Below are positions 20,240 to 61,239 of a DNA stretch of 64,000 bases, piece by piece. How positions within the stretch are numbered: the first letter of the stretch is position 1; each line of letters begins with the position of its first letter. The stretch spans positions 62,001-126,000 of the forward strand of contig WNNJ02002413.1 in the NCBI GenBank assembly GCA_012934845.2. Direction: 5' to 3'. The notes under the pieces are model-generated. The model had not been told where the DNA came from, did not search any database, and worked only from the letters and a program-made list of their open reading frames with translations. This DNA is from Pomphorhynchus laevis. Lineage: Eukaryota > Acanthocephala > Palaeacanthocephala > Echinorhynchida > Pomphorhynchidae. The translations under genes were made by a program, and so were the position numbers.

Positions 20240-22930
20240 CATGAAGACAAAGAAAGCAGAAAACAAAGTCAGTTTAGTCGTTAATGGAGTCTTCATTGTG
20301 TCACGGCATCAGATCCACAGGGATCTGAACCATCAAGCCAATCCAAAACGCCGCTCTCCGACTAAACCACCGGGGTATCTCACTCCCCAAAAAATCCAAT
20401 CAACGCACACTATGCTCGGTAATCACGAGATGAGGAGCTTGAGAAACCTTAGTCTTTGCTCTGGGGGACGTCCTCTTGAAAAGAAGAATAATCCCGAGAT
20501 AGCCCAATTACCACCGAGACTCACTTGGGTTTTCCCATTCAATGACATATGCTGAGCTCGTTTCATGGTCCACCTATCTTTCTCCAGGATACGTTTGAGT
20601 ATATCCAGGTTAGCTTTCGCTGACCAGTTCACCGTAATAGTGAACCCCAGGTATTTTACTCGACTTGTGAAGGTAGGGATTGGTTGAGGCTGCAAAATGG
20701 AGTAAAGTGCAGAGAGTGCTAATCTTTTAAGTTTCTTTTTGGTGGAAGGGGCAACATGAGAGACAACCACCTGCGATTTAGCGGAGTTGAGAACAAGATT
20801 AAATATGGGTAGCTGGTCTTTTAATCTTAAAAAGAAACGGCTGATGTCAGAGACTACATCTTCGCTCCTGCGTCCTGAGAACAGGCATGTAGTATCATAA
20901 GCGTATCCCACAAGATGTTGATCGCGATTAAATATTTTGTAGAGTATAATAGAGGCAACAAGATACAAGATTGGAGAAAGGGGGTCCTTGAGCCGCTTTC
21001 GTAATAAAGTATAGCTGACGTGCATCAGTGTCGTCTTCTAGAAGAATCGCTTGGTATACAACAATATTTCAATCCTGTTTACAATTCTCGCAGGTAACCC
21101 AAGGGACCAGAGAGAAGAGATAAAAAAGGAATTGAAATGCGGTTAAATGCATCAGAAAAATCAAGAAAATAGCCACAGCAAGCTGATGACTGTTAACCTG
21201 ACAAAACTGACGCACTTCACATATTGCCGTATAGATTGAGCGATCTTTTATGTACCCATGAAAATCTGATGGGATTAAATTTCGCCTAATGGTCGCGGAT
21301 TTTACGCGCAAGCGCTTTTTCGTAAATAGAGATTAGGTAGCTTTGAATCGAAATGGGCCGCAGATCTTTAAAACATGAAATCGATTTATTTTTGGATAAA
21401 AACACACGTCGGCTAATATTTATGCCAGCAATATCTGACGGGGAGGCTAATAGCATTGTGATGGCGAGCTCCATTCTCGGACTGTCTGTCAAAAACTGAC
21501 TGACCCGAGTGCAGAGTGGAGCGTGTGATTTGGAGGTGCACGGAAGTGGTCCTCAGGAGTTAAGGATATCTGTAACAGATAAGTCCCTACTCCTGAAGTC
21601 ACACTAAGGCGGGATTGATTGGTATGATTAAGTGGTTCAAGAGGGCCTGTCTGGTAGAAACAGTGAGATTAGGAAGGTGTAGCATTTTAGCTAGGATCTT
21701 GAGTTTTGTTGGAGTGGGATTATATAAACGAATTTTTTAGGTAGTTGAAAGTAACGCAATAGCTGGCGATTAGAGGTAGGAATACAATCCGATCAAACTC
21801 TCTTTACCAATTCGGGGAAAGAGTTGGATAGCTGCCTGAAAGAAGGTCACTCTGATAGGATTAAAGTGGAACCTTCTTCTAAGCAACGTATCTTCCTCTA
21901 TCCGCCAACGAATTAGGTCATGAGAGGTGGTCAGATTTTGGCGCGACTGTTCAGTGCAGATGGGTTTTAATAACCGCATCTTATGTAACAGTAAAATGTC
22001 GAGGAGTGAATTTGCTGTTGAGCAATGAAAGATAGAGGCTAGTGGTTTGTGAATAACATAGTCGTTCCTTGCTCTGCGGAGTGCAGCATTAATCCAACGA
22101 TCAGTTTTGTCATTGAGGTCACCAAATATCATTTCATAACCACTACCTAACATATGATCGAGATCACGGTTCTTGTGAATTTCTCCCGACCGTATATAGA
22201 TATTGGCTATGCTGATGCGTTTAACGTTTTTACATAGTGATATAACTAAACAAGACAGGGCTGGACAAGAGTAGTTTAACAGGAGGGAAGATCTTAAAGA
22301 GCATTTAACTAAGATTATAAGACCTTGAAATGAAGAGGAGTGAGGTGGATCTATATACGGAGTAAAGTGGGTGTAGATGTGCTTCGGGATAAATCTAGTA
22401 ATGTCCAGGTGGAGCCGGATAGACTGCGTCTCCTGAAGGACTATATCATATGCATCTCTGCCAGATAAAAGGCTTAGGGCAGAAGCACCTCCCGAATTCC
22501 ACTGAAGGATATTCAGTTAAAAAGGCTTTCGATTACTTTGCATTGTGTTAAATTAGCTGGAGTGAGATGCCTCCTCCTAGTCATAACCAGGAGTGAGAAG
22601 GTTGCCCTTCTTGCCCCCAGCCTGACTAGGCTGAGACACTCGCTCAACGGGCATTTCATCATTTCTCTATATTCTGCCTTCACTGTATGTATTCTCACAT
22701 AGTCCTTGAATGCTGAACATCTTGACCACGCAGGATGTTCCAGTCCGCAATTCGTGCATTTTGGGGCTAGTTTGCATTGCGTGTCATGGACGGATTAATT
22801 TTGAAGGGAATAACGCTTTTGAAGTTCTTCCTTTTTCTAGGTCGGAGATAATATTAGTGATCTTTGCTGACGAAATAATAGGCTTTGATACTAGAAGTCA
22901 TTTATGGGAACAATTCTTTTGAAGAACTTA
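20240..22930 (-). mobile_element. LINE copy A (Jockey/CR1/R1-like group), degenerate
   Basis: From high to low coordinates on the minus strand: an ORF1 C-terminal zinc-knuckle-like area (about 22930-22513, cysteines worn), an AP-endonuclease start NILQWNSGGAS...DIVLQET (about 22505-22430), FGDLNDKTDRW (about 22110), a fingers region DLRPISIQ (about 21370), then GYAYDTTCLFSG (the YADD site, about 20910) and KYLGFTITVNWSAKA (about 20650). Spacing shows internal losses. It is more GC-rich than its surroundings and about 85-90 percent identical to copy B at 61240-63220 in the shared 3' part. Confidence 0.85.
20318..20372 (-). other. tRNA-like A/B-box pair in LINE 3' tail (copy A)
   Basis: On the minus strand TGGTTTAGTCGG (20358-20369) is followed by GGTTCAGATCC (20321-20331), resembling RNA polymerase III A and B boxes. 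The same pair is present downstream of LINE copy B. The rest does not fold into a recognisable tRNA, so I call only the resemblance. Confidence 0.35.
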
Positions 22931-23540
22931 GCAAAAGAGGTGGTGAAGTTCAAGGATACGATGGATATCCTGTAGTAGTTATTCATCACTTTTGCAGAGT
23001 TAATCATAACTCTATTGTGTATTAATGAATACTATTAATAATACTCTTTATGTATTAATAAATTTTCTCAGAAATTCGTTGAAATACTGGTATTTTTTGC
23101 ATTGGAATTGTGGGGGTAATGTTAAACAGATAAACGAGTTTCCGAACACTCATGAAAATTTGAGTAGATAAAAAAATAAGAAGACAGTAAATATGTGATA
23201 ATCTTTATATTTTGTAAGTATTTATAAGAATACAGACAATTTTGCAATCAGTTGTGTTTCTAATTCACCTTGTTTTGTGTATTTAAGCTGTTAAAAATTT
23301 TTTTTCTGTTCTCATTAATTTCAAATTATGTCAGTTATGAAAAAATAGTGATTGTATAACAAAACAACTTTATAACAATACAATATACTATCACTATATA
23401 ATATAACTATCACTATATAATATATAAACTATTGACTTTTATTTAAAATTGATATGTTAAAATTGTGATTTGATATAAATATAAATTGCAAAAGATATTT
23501 ATAAATTATTTTATTATTTATCTTTATTTTTGATTTCTAT
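22931..23540. other. No gene seen
   Basis: AT-rich sequence with simple TATA-type repeats near 23385-23430. Confidence 0.5.
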
Positions 23541-23645
23541 AGTCTAAAATATGTAGACTCAGTTATCTGATAACAATTGTTCAACTGACAAGTTAATAGT
23601 GATCTGTGGAATTTTCGTGTAACATAACCTCGGCCAGAAATTATA
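23540..23645 (+). repeat. Dispersed repeat (TAGACTCAGTTATCTGATA ... CCTCGGCCAGAAAT)
   Basis: The phrase ATGTAGACTCAGTTATCTGA followed by GTTCAACT and AACCTCGGCCAGAAAT recurs at about 28605-28700 and 32660-32750, and more loosely at 28140-28225. Confidence 0.7.
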
Positions 23646-23814
23646 AATTATAATTATAAATTATAAATTAACTGCATATCATTAAAACATAAATTTACAA
23701 TATAAAAGTCAACAAAATATTATTAAAAATATTTAAACTCTAATACGAATATGCTTTTATAAATAGTAAATAAAATATAAGAAATATATCCATCTTGATC
23801 TTTTTTAAATTTTT

Positions 23815-23985
23815 AAATATCTAGGGACAATCAGATATAGTTTAACAACAACAATTTGTGTTGATATTTTTCTAGAAACTAATAGCAACTTCAGAAATTC
23901 CTTCTGAAGACTTTTAGTTTTTAGCAAAATATCAAAATAATTGGTGTGTCGTTCAACTACACCTGATTGTTCCTGTATATTTAAA
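23815..23985. mobile_element. Foldback MITE, family A
   Basis: Left end GGGACAATCAG and right end CTGATTGTTCC are inverted; the interior is also a long imperfect palindrome around CTTCAGAAATTCCTTCTGAAG. Copies lie at 26697-26875, 27232-27340 (partial) and 42585-42745. Confidence 0.8.
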
Positions 23986-24290
23986 ATCAGATTTCATCCG
24001 AGGAAGTGTCATTAGCATGTGTTTGACCACGATGCTATGTTTGGTGAAGGGATATGAACTGCAACCTCATAACATGGCAGTTCCTCCTGATTACCTCTAA
24101 TTCTTATTCTTATACATTCTATGTTATTTATAAGTCTCTCAAATCAATTGAATTTTATTTTAAATTTCAATGTCAAATTTTGACTTTATGTAAATTGTGT
24201 AAAATCTGTTATAATTATTTATTATTTATAATTTATCTTTATTTTTGATTTATAAATAGTAGAAAATACGTAGACTCAGTGTTCTGATCT
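23985..24290 (+). repeat. PLE-type terminal repeat, solo copy
   Basis: Carries ATGCTATGTTTGG, CATGGCAGTTCCTCCTGAT and ends with TACGTAGACTCAGTG. It is not next to recognisable PLE coding sequence. Confidence 0.75.
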
Positions 24291-24439
24291 GAATTATTTA
24301 ATTCGCACATGCAAATTACCTTTCAATTTATTACTAACGCAGATATAATTTCAATTTATATCTCTTAACTATGACATTATAAATTTCGTGCTTAAACAAA
24401 TTTGGTGAATATTTTTGTTTCCTAAAATATTTCATTTAT

Positions 24440-24515
24440 ACCATATGTTTAGAAATAATCAATTATCCCCACGAATCTTGTGCAGATAATTGATTATGCC
24501 TAAACATATGATTAG
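24440..24515. repeat. Hairpin with about 25-bp arms
   Basis: CATATGTTTAG...AATCAATTATC on the left is matched inversely by GATAATTGATTATGCC...TAAACATATG on the right, with a loop of about 16 bases. Confidence 0.7.
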
Positions 24516-24619
24516 ATGCACACGAATGTAATTTTAACGTAATTTTATTTATATTTTTGTATTAATGTTTTCAAATTTTACATCCACTTATTTTTTAAAT
24601 AACGATTTATGCAAGTCAC

Positions 24620-24775
24620 TAATATAACTGTTTTTATTTTTACTTTTAAATATACAAAATATATTTATTATTTATCAAATTTAAAGACTTTTAATAAAAT
24701 AAATGATTACCTTAAAATAGTATTATTTTTCAACATTTAGCATTATTTAGCATTTATTTAAAGAATGCTAACTAA
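24620..24775 (+). promoter_or_regulatory. Displaced copy of the SMG6-like gene upstream region, part 1
   Basis: Aligns with about 2460-2600 (shared phrases TTTTTATTTTTACTTTT.AA and AAAATAAATGATT). It stops at GCATTTATTTA, where a PLE fragment is inserted. Confidence 0.75.
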
Positions 24776-25505
24776 TGTTAATTAAATGTGTTTTACATGA
24801 ATTTAACATCAATTAAAACTGCTTTTAATTTATATCGTAAAGATGATATATTAAAATTCACAAGAAACATGTTTTGCATGAGCATTTATGCATTCCATAT
24901 AATATAATACATTAAATAATGAAAAATTTGTAACGATATTGGCTTTCCTCAAAATCATTTAAATAATTTAATAGATACATATTTTAAACTAGGTTACTAT
25001 AAAAATAACATCAAGCAGAAAATAGTAAAATATATAAATCAACACAATAATATTTTAAAAAATTTAAACTCTAAAGCGAAATTTTTTTATTGGTGGATAA
25101 TAAATAATATACTTTGTATTAGAATATAATACTATATAATCAAATTTCATAGGAACAAATACGTCATTAGCACCTGTTTGGCCTCGCTGCTATGTTGAGT
25201 CAAGGATTATGAGCGGAAACCTGATAGCATAGCAATACAACCTGATGACCTGTAATAATAATTCTGATACAGCGTATGTTATTTGTTATTCAATTCATAA
25301 AAATTTACGATTATTTTATATTTATTTTTTTTAACTTGATATAAGTTATTTGATTAAATCTTATAATCTTAATTATTTATTCTCTAATGATTAAATTTTG
25401 ATTTATTGATTTATATTTTTTATTTATTTATTTTTATTTAATTTTATTATTTTAAAATTATATTAAATACGTAGACTCAGTTAGCTGAATTTATTAATTA
25501 TTTTA
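24776..25505 (+). mobile_element. PLE fragment inserted in the displaced promoter copy
   Basis: Contains a thumb relic (AAATAATTTAATAGATACAT area, about 24955-25060) and a terminal repeat with CTGCTATG, GGAAACC, CATAGCA, CTGATGA and TACGTAGACTCAGTTAGCTGA. It is flanked by ATTTATT-like sequence on both sides, consistent with a target-site duplication. Confidence 0.75.
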
Positions 25506-25507
25506 AA

Positions 25508-25785
25508 TTTATTATTACGCAATTCCGAAATAATAATTGTGCAATCATTATGCAATTTTTAAACTAAATTTATTAACTATTAACCTTAATTATTAACTTA
25601 AGCTTCACTAATAACACCTTGCGCAACAACGCTTATCTATTAGAATGCAATTCGAATAAAAATATTTAAACTATATAAGTCAGCAGTGTAATCATCAAAG
25701 CAGGTATTTTGAACATTTTCAATCAGTGTCGTTCAATTTTCAAAGTGCAATTGATATTTACAAAAGCGGAAATGTCCATTATTGA
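25508..25785 (+). promoter_or_regulatory. Displaced copy of the SMG6-like gene promoter and leader, part 2
   Basis: Nearly identical to 2620-2887: TATATAAG, the TCAGT motif and the leader are kept. Immediately after ATGTCCA the sequence differs completely from the SMG6-like gene; the frame continues only as MSIIEVPHHSFEFFQNTDY then PSL and stop (ATG at about 25771). What gene, if any, it drives is unknown. It points towards the 3' end of UGP. Confidence 0.8.
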
Positions 25786-26052
25786 AGTGCCTCATCATTC
25801 TTTTGAATTTTTCCAAAACACTGATTATCCTTCATTATGATTTGTACGACATTTTATTTGGTGACGAATTTGACTTTTACAAATTTTGATGTAAGGAAGA
25901 ATAGTACTTTTTGGAAAATAAAACTTTTACAAATTTCTTTAGGCTATACACTGTCAAAGTTATTTGTTAGGAGTTTGATATAGCATTTCGATTTGTTTGA
26001 TCGTGAATACCCCCTTATAAAAATTAGTGAAATAAATCAACTCCATCAAATT

Positions 26053-26073
26053 TTTATTTATTTATTTAACTGT
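26053..26073 (-). terminator. Likely polyadenylation signal of UGP
   Basis: Minus-strand AATAAATAAATAAA begins about 80 bp past the UGP stop codon. Confidence 0.55.
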
Positions 26074-26150
26074 CTTAAACTTGTTGAAAGCTTATTTCAA
26101 GAAGTTTCATTTCTACTTAAATAACAGTTACTATATTATTGTCTACTAAT

Positions 26151-55569
<29,419 letters not shown>

Positions 55570-57000
55570 CTAAAATTTGAGAATATGAATTTAAAATAAG
55601 CATTAAATTAATATTAAGTATTCAACTTAATTGTAATTTTAAATTTAATAAGAAACAAATCAACTAGTATCAATAAATTTATATTTCCATATATATAATG
55701 CACTTTGTAAGTCTACATTTGACAAACTAGATAAATTGAAATTTAAGGTTCGGCCGAATCTCTTGTGTATTTGTAACTTGAAGGATCAGTTCAAGTACAT
55801 ATCAATGTATCTGCGAGGCCACAAGTTGACTTGAACAGTTTAGCAATCTTGAACAAATATGCATTTATTATCGTCTGTTTAACTGAAAGTTTAGTAGGAA
55901 ATACATAATGGATTTCAATTAATATTCAATAATCGGAAATGATCGTCAACTTAGTAACTTCAAATATTATGTGGAATTGCATACCAAAGTAATTTTGACT
56001 AAGCAAAGTATCGTCTGACAGAAAGAGTGATGGCTGCGGTTGATGGGAATTTGATATTTCAAAGTTTAAGTAACAAACAAAATCATAAATGGAGACTAAG
56101 ATATTCAAAGTTACTGCTAAATTAATGACAAACATTGACAAAATAATTTGGATTAGCTGCTCCGTTAATTTGATCAAAATTTTCATTTTCAAATACAAAA
56201 GCTGAGATGTGGACCAATTTAGCAATTCGAGCCATTGTTCGAGCAACTAAGTGGGTGAAGAACACTTAGTCACTAATTCTGCTGCCATTTTAATAACTTT
56301 ATGTAATGGTAGATTAGTAAACAGTGAAGAGACTTTATCAGAAGCAAACCACAGGGATTTGTTGAAATTACAACGTATTTTATTTGCAAAATCAGGGTCA
56401 TCGTTGACGTATGAAGAAGTTTACGCTACAACTGACAGACCAATCTGTTGATAATCTTTAAGAGTTTGTGACATAAATAAGAGTAAATAGCAATTATAGG
56501 CCTCATTTGTAAGGTATGAACTTTGGGTAGAAGATACACGAAACTTACAGAAACTCTATTATATCAAACTTTATCGTACCAATACTACGAAATTATACTC
56601 ATTGGAATATCAAAAGAGTCAGACGTAAATCGTTTATTGGTATGTTGTGGAGGAGCAAGTGCAGTAACTAATTGCGCATCGCTATAATCGATCTTCGTTC
56701 GGTAATCCTAAGTTAAAGGATGCAACTTGAAACCACTTGCATAGTGATTTTTAACGAACTTCCCTGAAGAACGTGATTATTTATCACAAGAAACTTAGCA
56801 ATCTATCCGGATTATTCAAATACCAACAATACGTAATACTTGTGAACACGTTTATTGAATAGGATGCGTCGATTGCAGTTGTTCTTATGTGACGCAAGCA
56901 TGAGGGGATCAATAGAAGCAAACAACATCAACGTAACATGGGCCTAGCCTCTTTAAACTAACAAGGTGCTTTCCAGATCATACTAATTATTTTAGGATCT
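55570..57000. other. No gene identified
   Basis: Upstream flank or first intron of UGP. Two frames, 55926-56246 (minus, with hydrophobic stretches such as IQIILSMFVINLAVTLNILV) and 56251-56451 (plus), touch head to head but match nothing I recognise. The missing UGP N-terminal exon may lie here but I could not place it. Confidence 0.35.
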
Positions 57001-57011
57001 GCTCTACATGT

Positions 57012-57606
57012 AATCGAACTCCGGATTTGACAGCATCTACAATTATAAAACTGAAACTTATTAGCTCCTGGAGCACTGTTTTACATTATGACACAAAATT
57101 ATGAAAATGTATCCTCCAAAGGATCCTGTGAGAAAGCAATTCACGACAGCAAGTAAAATTCCTGCTGAATAAAATTTGGATGATCCGGAAGGTACATGAT
57201 TAGTTTAAAGAGGCTAGGCCTATGCTACCATGTTAGCAAATTCTCGGAAATGCCTATTTAATATATCACAAGGCAGCCGAAACGACCGATGGTAGTTCGC
57301 CCTACTGACGAGTGCTGCCGGCTACCATCAACTCGTCTAGGAGTGATAAGGAAGTCTGCTTTATATGCATTCGAACTCCAATTTTTGACAACATCTACGA
57401 TTATGAAACTGAAGCTTTTTAGCTCCCGGAGCACAGTTTTACACATTCTGCGATTAAATTATAAAAATGTATTCTATAAAAGGATCCGGTGAGAAAGCAA
57501 TTCACGACAGCAATTAAAATTCTTGCAGAATAAAATCAGAATGATCCGAAAAGCATGTTGTTAGTTAAAAAGTCTAGGCTTATGATACCACGCTGGCAAA
57601 TATTTC
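57012..57606. repeat. Diverged tandem duplication, about 360-bp period
   Basis: 57012-57244 and 57374-57606 share GAGAAAGCAATTCACGACAG, GCTCC.GGAGCAC and ATGATCCG. A phrase CCTAGCCTCTTTAAACTAA at about 56944 recurs inverted at about 57197. It adjoins the 3' side of the PLE at 57605-58420. Confidence 0.7.
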
Positions 57607-58420
57607 AGATACTGCTCTCAATCTCAGCTACATATAGGTTGGCGTATATGGATGCTACCGATGTCCCAATCGCAGTACTGTTCTTTTGTATAAATAGTCT
57701 ATCGTTAAATTCAAAACTGTTGTTTTTGAGTACTAGTTCGATAAGTGCTCCAATTTTGTCAATTTCTGTTTGTTCACAATCCCTTTGAACCTTTACTGTA
57801 TCAATTCCCTTCACTGTGTCGATTGATGTATACAGCGACTCTACGTCAAGCGTTTCAAATATTGAGTATTTATGTATTGTTAGTTCCTTGTTCTGTAATT
57901 TTCGAAGAAAATCATCGATACTCCTAATATGTGATTGAACATGATCAAGTAACGGTTGTAGCTTTTTACTATGGTATTTAGATATATTCTTACTCCATGT
58001 ACTACAGCTACTAACAATCGATCTTCCAGGTACCGGTACACTATTTTTGTGTAATTTGGGTAACATATAGAATCTACCAGGAAGTGGTTTTTTGACAATC
58101 ATTGCTTCATCAGATTGTAAAATATTATAGCTTTTGTTAATTGTATTCTTTATCGTTTCTTTATAATCTTCTATGCTTAGCTCTTTATACGTAGCGGTGT
58201 TTAATTGCCTTTATGTCTCATTTATGTAGTCTGCTTTATCCCATATTACAACGTTTCCACCCTTATCCGCTTGTTTTATTACAATTTCCGTATTTTTCTT
58301 TAATTGCGTAATTCCTTTCATTAATGAAGGATTCATATTATATTCTCTCTTCGCATTGGGTTTCATATAAATCAATTTTCGAATGTCGGGTTTATTCATG
58401 TATTGATTGTCAGTTGTTTT
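57600..58420 (-). mobile_element. PLE reverse transcriptase, third lineage
   Basis: Minus strand, high to low: MNKPDIRKLIYMKPN and VIKQADKGGNVVIWDKADYI (58211-58399), then FYMLPKLHKNSVPVPGRSIV, KNISKYHSKKLQPLLDHVQS, FETLDVESLYTSID and IGTSVASIYANLYVAEIE (57605-58102). These are the N-terminal block and motifs 1, 2, A and B of a Penelope-like reverse transcriptase. The part after motif B is not present here. Confidence 0.85.
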
Positions 58421-58959
58421 AATTCACAGGATTTTCTATATCTTTGTGTATTTCGACATTAGTTTTCTTGATCTCTCGTACGAAATCTTGTCTGTTGAAC
58501 TCTCTAACAGTGAGCATAAATTTTAATCCTAGCTCTAGTAGGTTTATTTGTTTTTCTTGAATATCTAAATTTGAAATATTCTCTACTATGCTGGAAGATA
58601 TTGTGTTGATTTTTAACTTTCTTCTTTTATTCCTAAACCTTCTGTTCGGATGCTATTCTAGATTATATAATTCGATCGGAGATACTTATTTACCAGTTAT
58701 GATTTTTAACTTTTTACATTTGTTTTTAATCCAATATTTATATTCGTATTCACCAATGTTACATCGATCCGTATAATACATATAACAAAATAAGTTTTGA
58801 AGTGTTCGTGTAAATTCGGTTTTAACGTACTTTATAATTCTTTACCATTGTTCGTTTGAATCTCTTTCTGCATCTTGATTCCAGTGTGTGAGGTTATTGT
58901 CCAGACAGTATTGTAGAAATTGAAAGTATGCTTTTTACTTTAGACATTATATATAAGAT

Positions 58960-59490
58960 TTGCTAGTGTACATATTCCATGTAACATAGTGAGAATTTCC
59001 TTCTCGGATCTGTCTTTCGAGATTCATTTTATATATATCGCAATAATAATTGAAAACAGGAATAATCTGCACTTTTTATTTTTACATGTTTCGGACCACT
59101 GTATTTTATCGAAAACACACTACAACCAGTGTGTTTTTGTTGTACTAAAAAAATAAAGATAGTTGTTTTGGACTGTCGAAATTATGCCTACACTGGTAGG
59201 TCGAAGGCAAAATTTGACTTATCACTACTACAATCGTAATGACGTCATATAGTTGTATTGTGCAGTTGCATTCTTCCAGAATTTTATTATAAATATTCTC
59301 ATATGTACAATGTATTTTGTTGTAGTGTGATTTTAATAAAGGACAGTGGTCCGAAACGTAAAAATAAAAAGTGCAGATTATTCCTGCTTTCAATTATTAT
59401 TATTATTGCGATATGTAAAATTAATCTTGAAAGACAGATCCGGGAAGGCAATTCTCACTATGTTACATGTAATATGTACACTAGCAAATC
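58960..59490. repeat. Inverted repeat, likely PLE 5' terminal region with hammerhead-like cores
   Basis: Arms of about 150 bp (58960-59110 and 59320-59490) are inverted copies containing GTCCGAAAC, AAATAAAAAGTGCAGATTAT and CATGTAACATAGTGAGAATT. They enclose about 210 bp. They lie on the 5' side of the minus-strand PLE at 57600-58420. In the right arm GGACAGTGGTCC forms a stem-loop immediately before GAAAC, as stem II does in hammerhead ribozymes. Confidence 0.7.
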
Positions 59491-59779
59491 TTATATATAT
59501 GTATATTGTGCACGGATGTACTGAGTAGACAACGGTATAGGATTTCTTACGAATTTATGAGCAACGTTCCTGAGTTAATGGCCTGGATTATCTAGCAATA
59601 CGTTCATATATTTTGATCGTACAACAAAAAACAGACAAAATAAATATTAAGCGTCAAAACAAATATTCCTAAAATAAGGTATAAACTCCTACCACCATTA
59701 TGACGAAAAACACACTACAACACACTACAGATAGATTCTTCCATAATTTTCTTATAAATATTCAAAGATGTACAATGTA

Positions 59780-59940
59780 TTTTTGTTGTAGTGTGTTTTT
59801 GATAAAGGACAGTAGCCCGAAACATGTAAATATAAAAAGTGCAAATTATTCCTGTTTTCACGAATCAAGGCAAAGACTTATTTATTTTATAAAGCTTTCG
59901 GGATTTCTCCTTTCTTCAGTATAGCAAAATCAGTAATAAA
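59780..59940. repeat. PLE terminal repeat copy with two hammerhead-like cores
   Basis: Plus strand: GATAAAGGACAGTAGCCCGA then AACATG, related to the arms at 58960-59490. Minus strand (59896-59919): CTGAAGA, a GGAGAAATCC stem-loop, then CGAAA, which fits the hammerhead core boxes CUGANGA and GAAA. Stem I and a cleavage site are not evident. Confidence 0.5.
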
Positions 59941-60025
59941 TTCTGTCTAATGCAATATTTAAGGTCTTTTATGACCTGCATGTAAACTCTGGAAGAATTT
60001 GGAGAATTTTGATGTAGATCATTGA

Positions 60026-60465
60026 GTATTCGGGCTTTATGGTAAATGATAGATGTGCTTCGAATTTAGCTGTTTGTCCGACATCAGTAGTACAATCTAA
60101 TTTAGTTCTGTCTTTTTTCATCAGTGTCTTTTATGTCTGTCTGTTTGATTGTTGTTTGCATTGTGTGTCCTTCGTTTTGTATGTACTGTTCTTGCGAATC
60201 TTTGAAAGCATATTAAACGACCCTGACTTTGATCCGTTCTTCGAAAGTCTTTGCATCTGATTCATATTATCCATATTATTTAATGTGCTCAGAAAGTATT
60301 CGGGCTTTATGGTAAATGATAAATATGCTCCGAATTTAGCTGTTTGTCCGACATCAGTAGTACAATCCAATTTAGTTCTGTCTTTTTTCAGCAGTGTCTT
60401 TTATGTCTGTCTGTTTGATTGTTGTTTGCATTGTGTGTCCTTCGTTTTGTATGCAGTGTTTCGCC
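60026..60465. repeat. Direct repeat pair of about 165 bp around a PLE junction
   Basis: 60026-60185 and 60296-60460 share TATTCGGGCTTTATGGTAAA, TTTGTCCGACATCAGTAGTA and TGTCTGTCTGTTTGATTG. Between them is a PLE motif 1 remnant (minus strand, NGSKSGSFNML), so copies of the PLE overlap head to tail. Confidence 0.8.
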
Positions 60466-61081
60466 GCTCCGTAATTCTTGGCTCGTTTGTGGGCGATGTC
60501 TGATCGGCGTGTAAGTGCGCGGATGTTCATCTGCCCGCCAGTCTGTTTAACATACATATTATGGCACTTATTGCACTTACATAAGTATATGACCGCTTTG
60601 CTTTTGCAATTGTATCGATATTTTATTTTATACGTAGTTCCTGTGACGGTGCTTACGATCTTAGTGCTGCTGCTCATTTCAGCACAGCACCTGCATTGTA
60701 TGTATTTGCACGGCAGACTAGTTCCTTCGTAGACCTCTGTATGTGTATTCCGCGGCATGCTGTTGTGTGTATGGGCTTCGGAAGGCTATTTTTGGAATAC
60801 GGAGGAACTATTGACAGTCGGCGTCGACACCATTTGTTGCTGGCTTTATGTATCGTTGAAGATTTTGAGCGCCGGTGGTGTCGAAGGGCTACATAAAACA
60901 AATTTTCTGCATGATCCTTAATTGTCTTAGTGAGAAGTGTGTCTCGTTCTTTTTCTGGACGATTGCTAATTGCTTTCGGGCAATCTTTCCAGGGATGTAT
61001 CAGCAGGTTAGCATGATTTTTGAACTCATCATCTGTTGAGCAAATTTTTCGAATTCTGACAAATTCATTCCTGATTATCAT
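60372..61081 (-). mobile_element. PLE thumb, linker and GIY-YIG endonuclease, fourth copy
   Basis: Minus strand: MIIRNEFVRIRKICSTDDEF then FKNHANLLI (thumb, near 61081), a long linker, and CKSKAVIYLCKCNKCHNMYV with KQTGG...IRALTRRSDI and AKHCI..EGH (60372-60758), the GIY-YIG endonuclease. Two overlapping frames. It continues the PLE at 63225-63960, from which it is separated by LINE B. Confidence 0.85.
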
Positions 61082-61239
61082 GCGCTTTACATGCTTCGGA
61101 ACACAACTAATAATAACGATTTTATTAAATACATCAATAACCTATAAGTAGCATGCAAGAAAAAAAACAGACAAGTCACAACATAGTCAAAAAAATCGGC
61201 AGCACAACTTCGGTCTTCAACTATTCTTAACTTCTACTT

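Noticed and set aside
20241-20555. 104-codon plus-strand frame and the 22710-22922 frame
   Set aside because: They lie antisense to LINE A coding sequence; the conserved motifs are on the minus strand.
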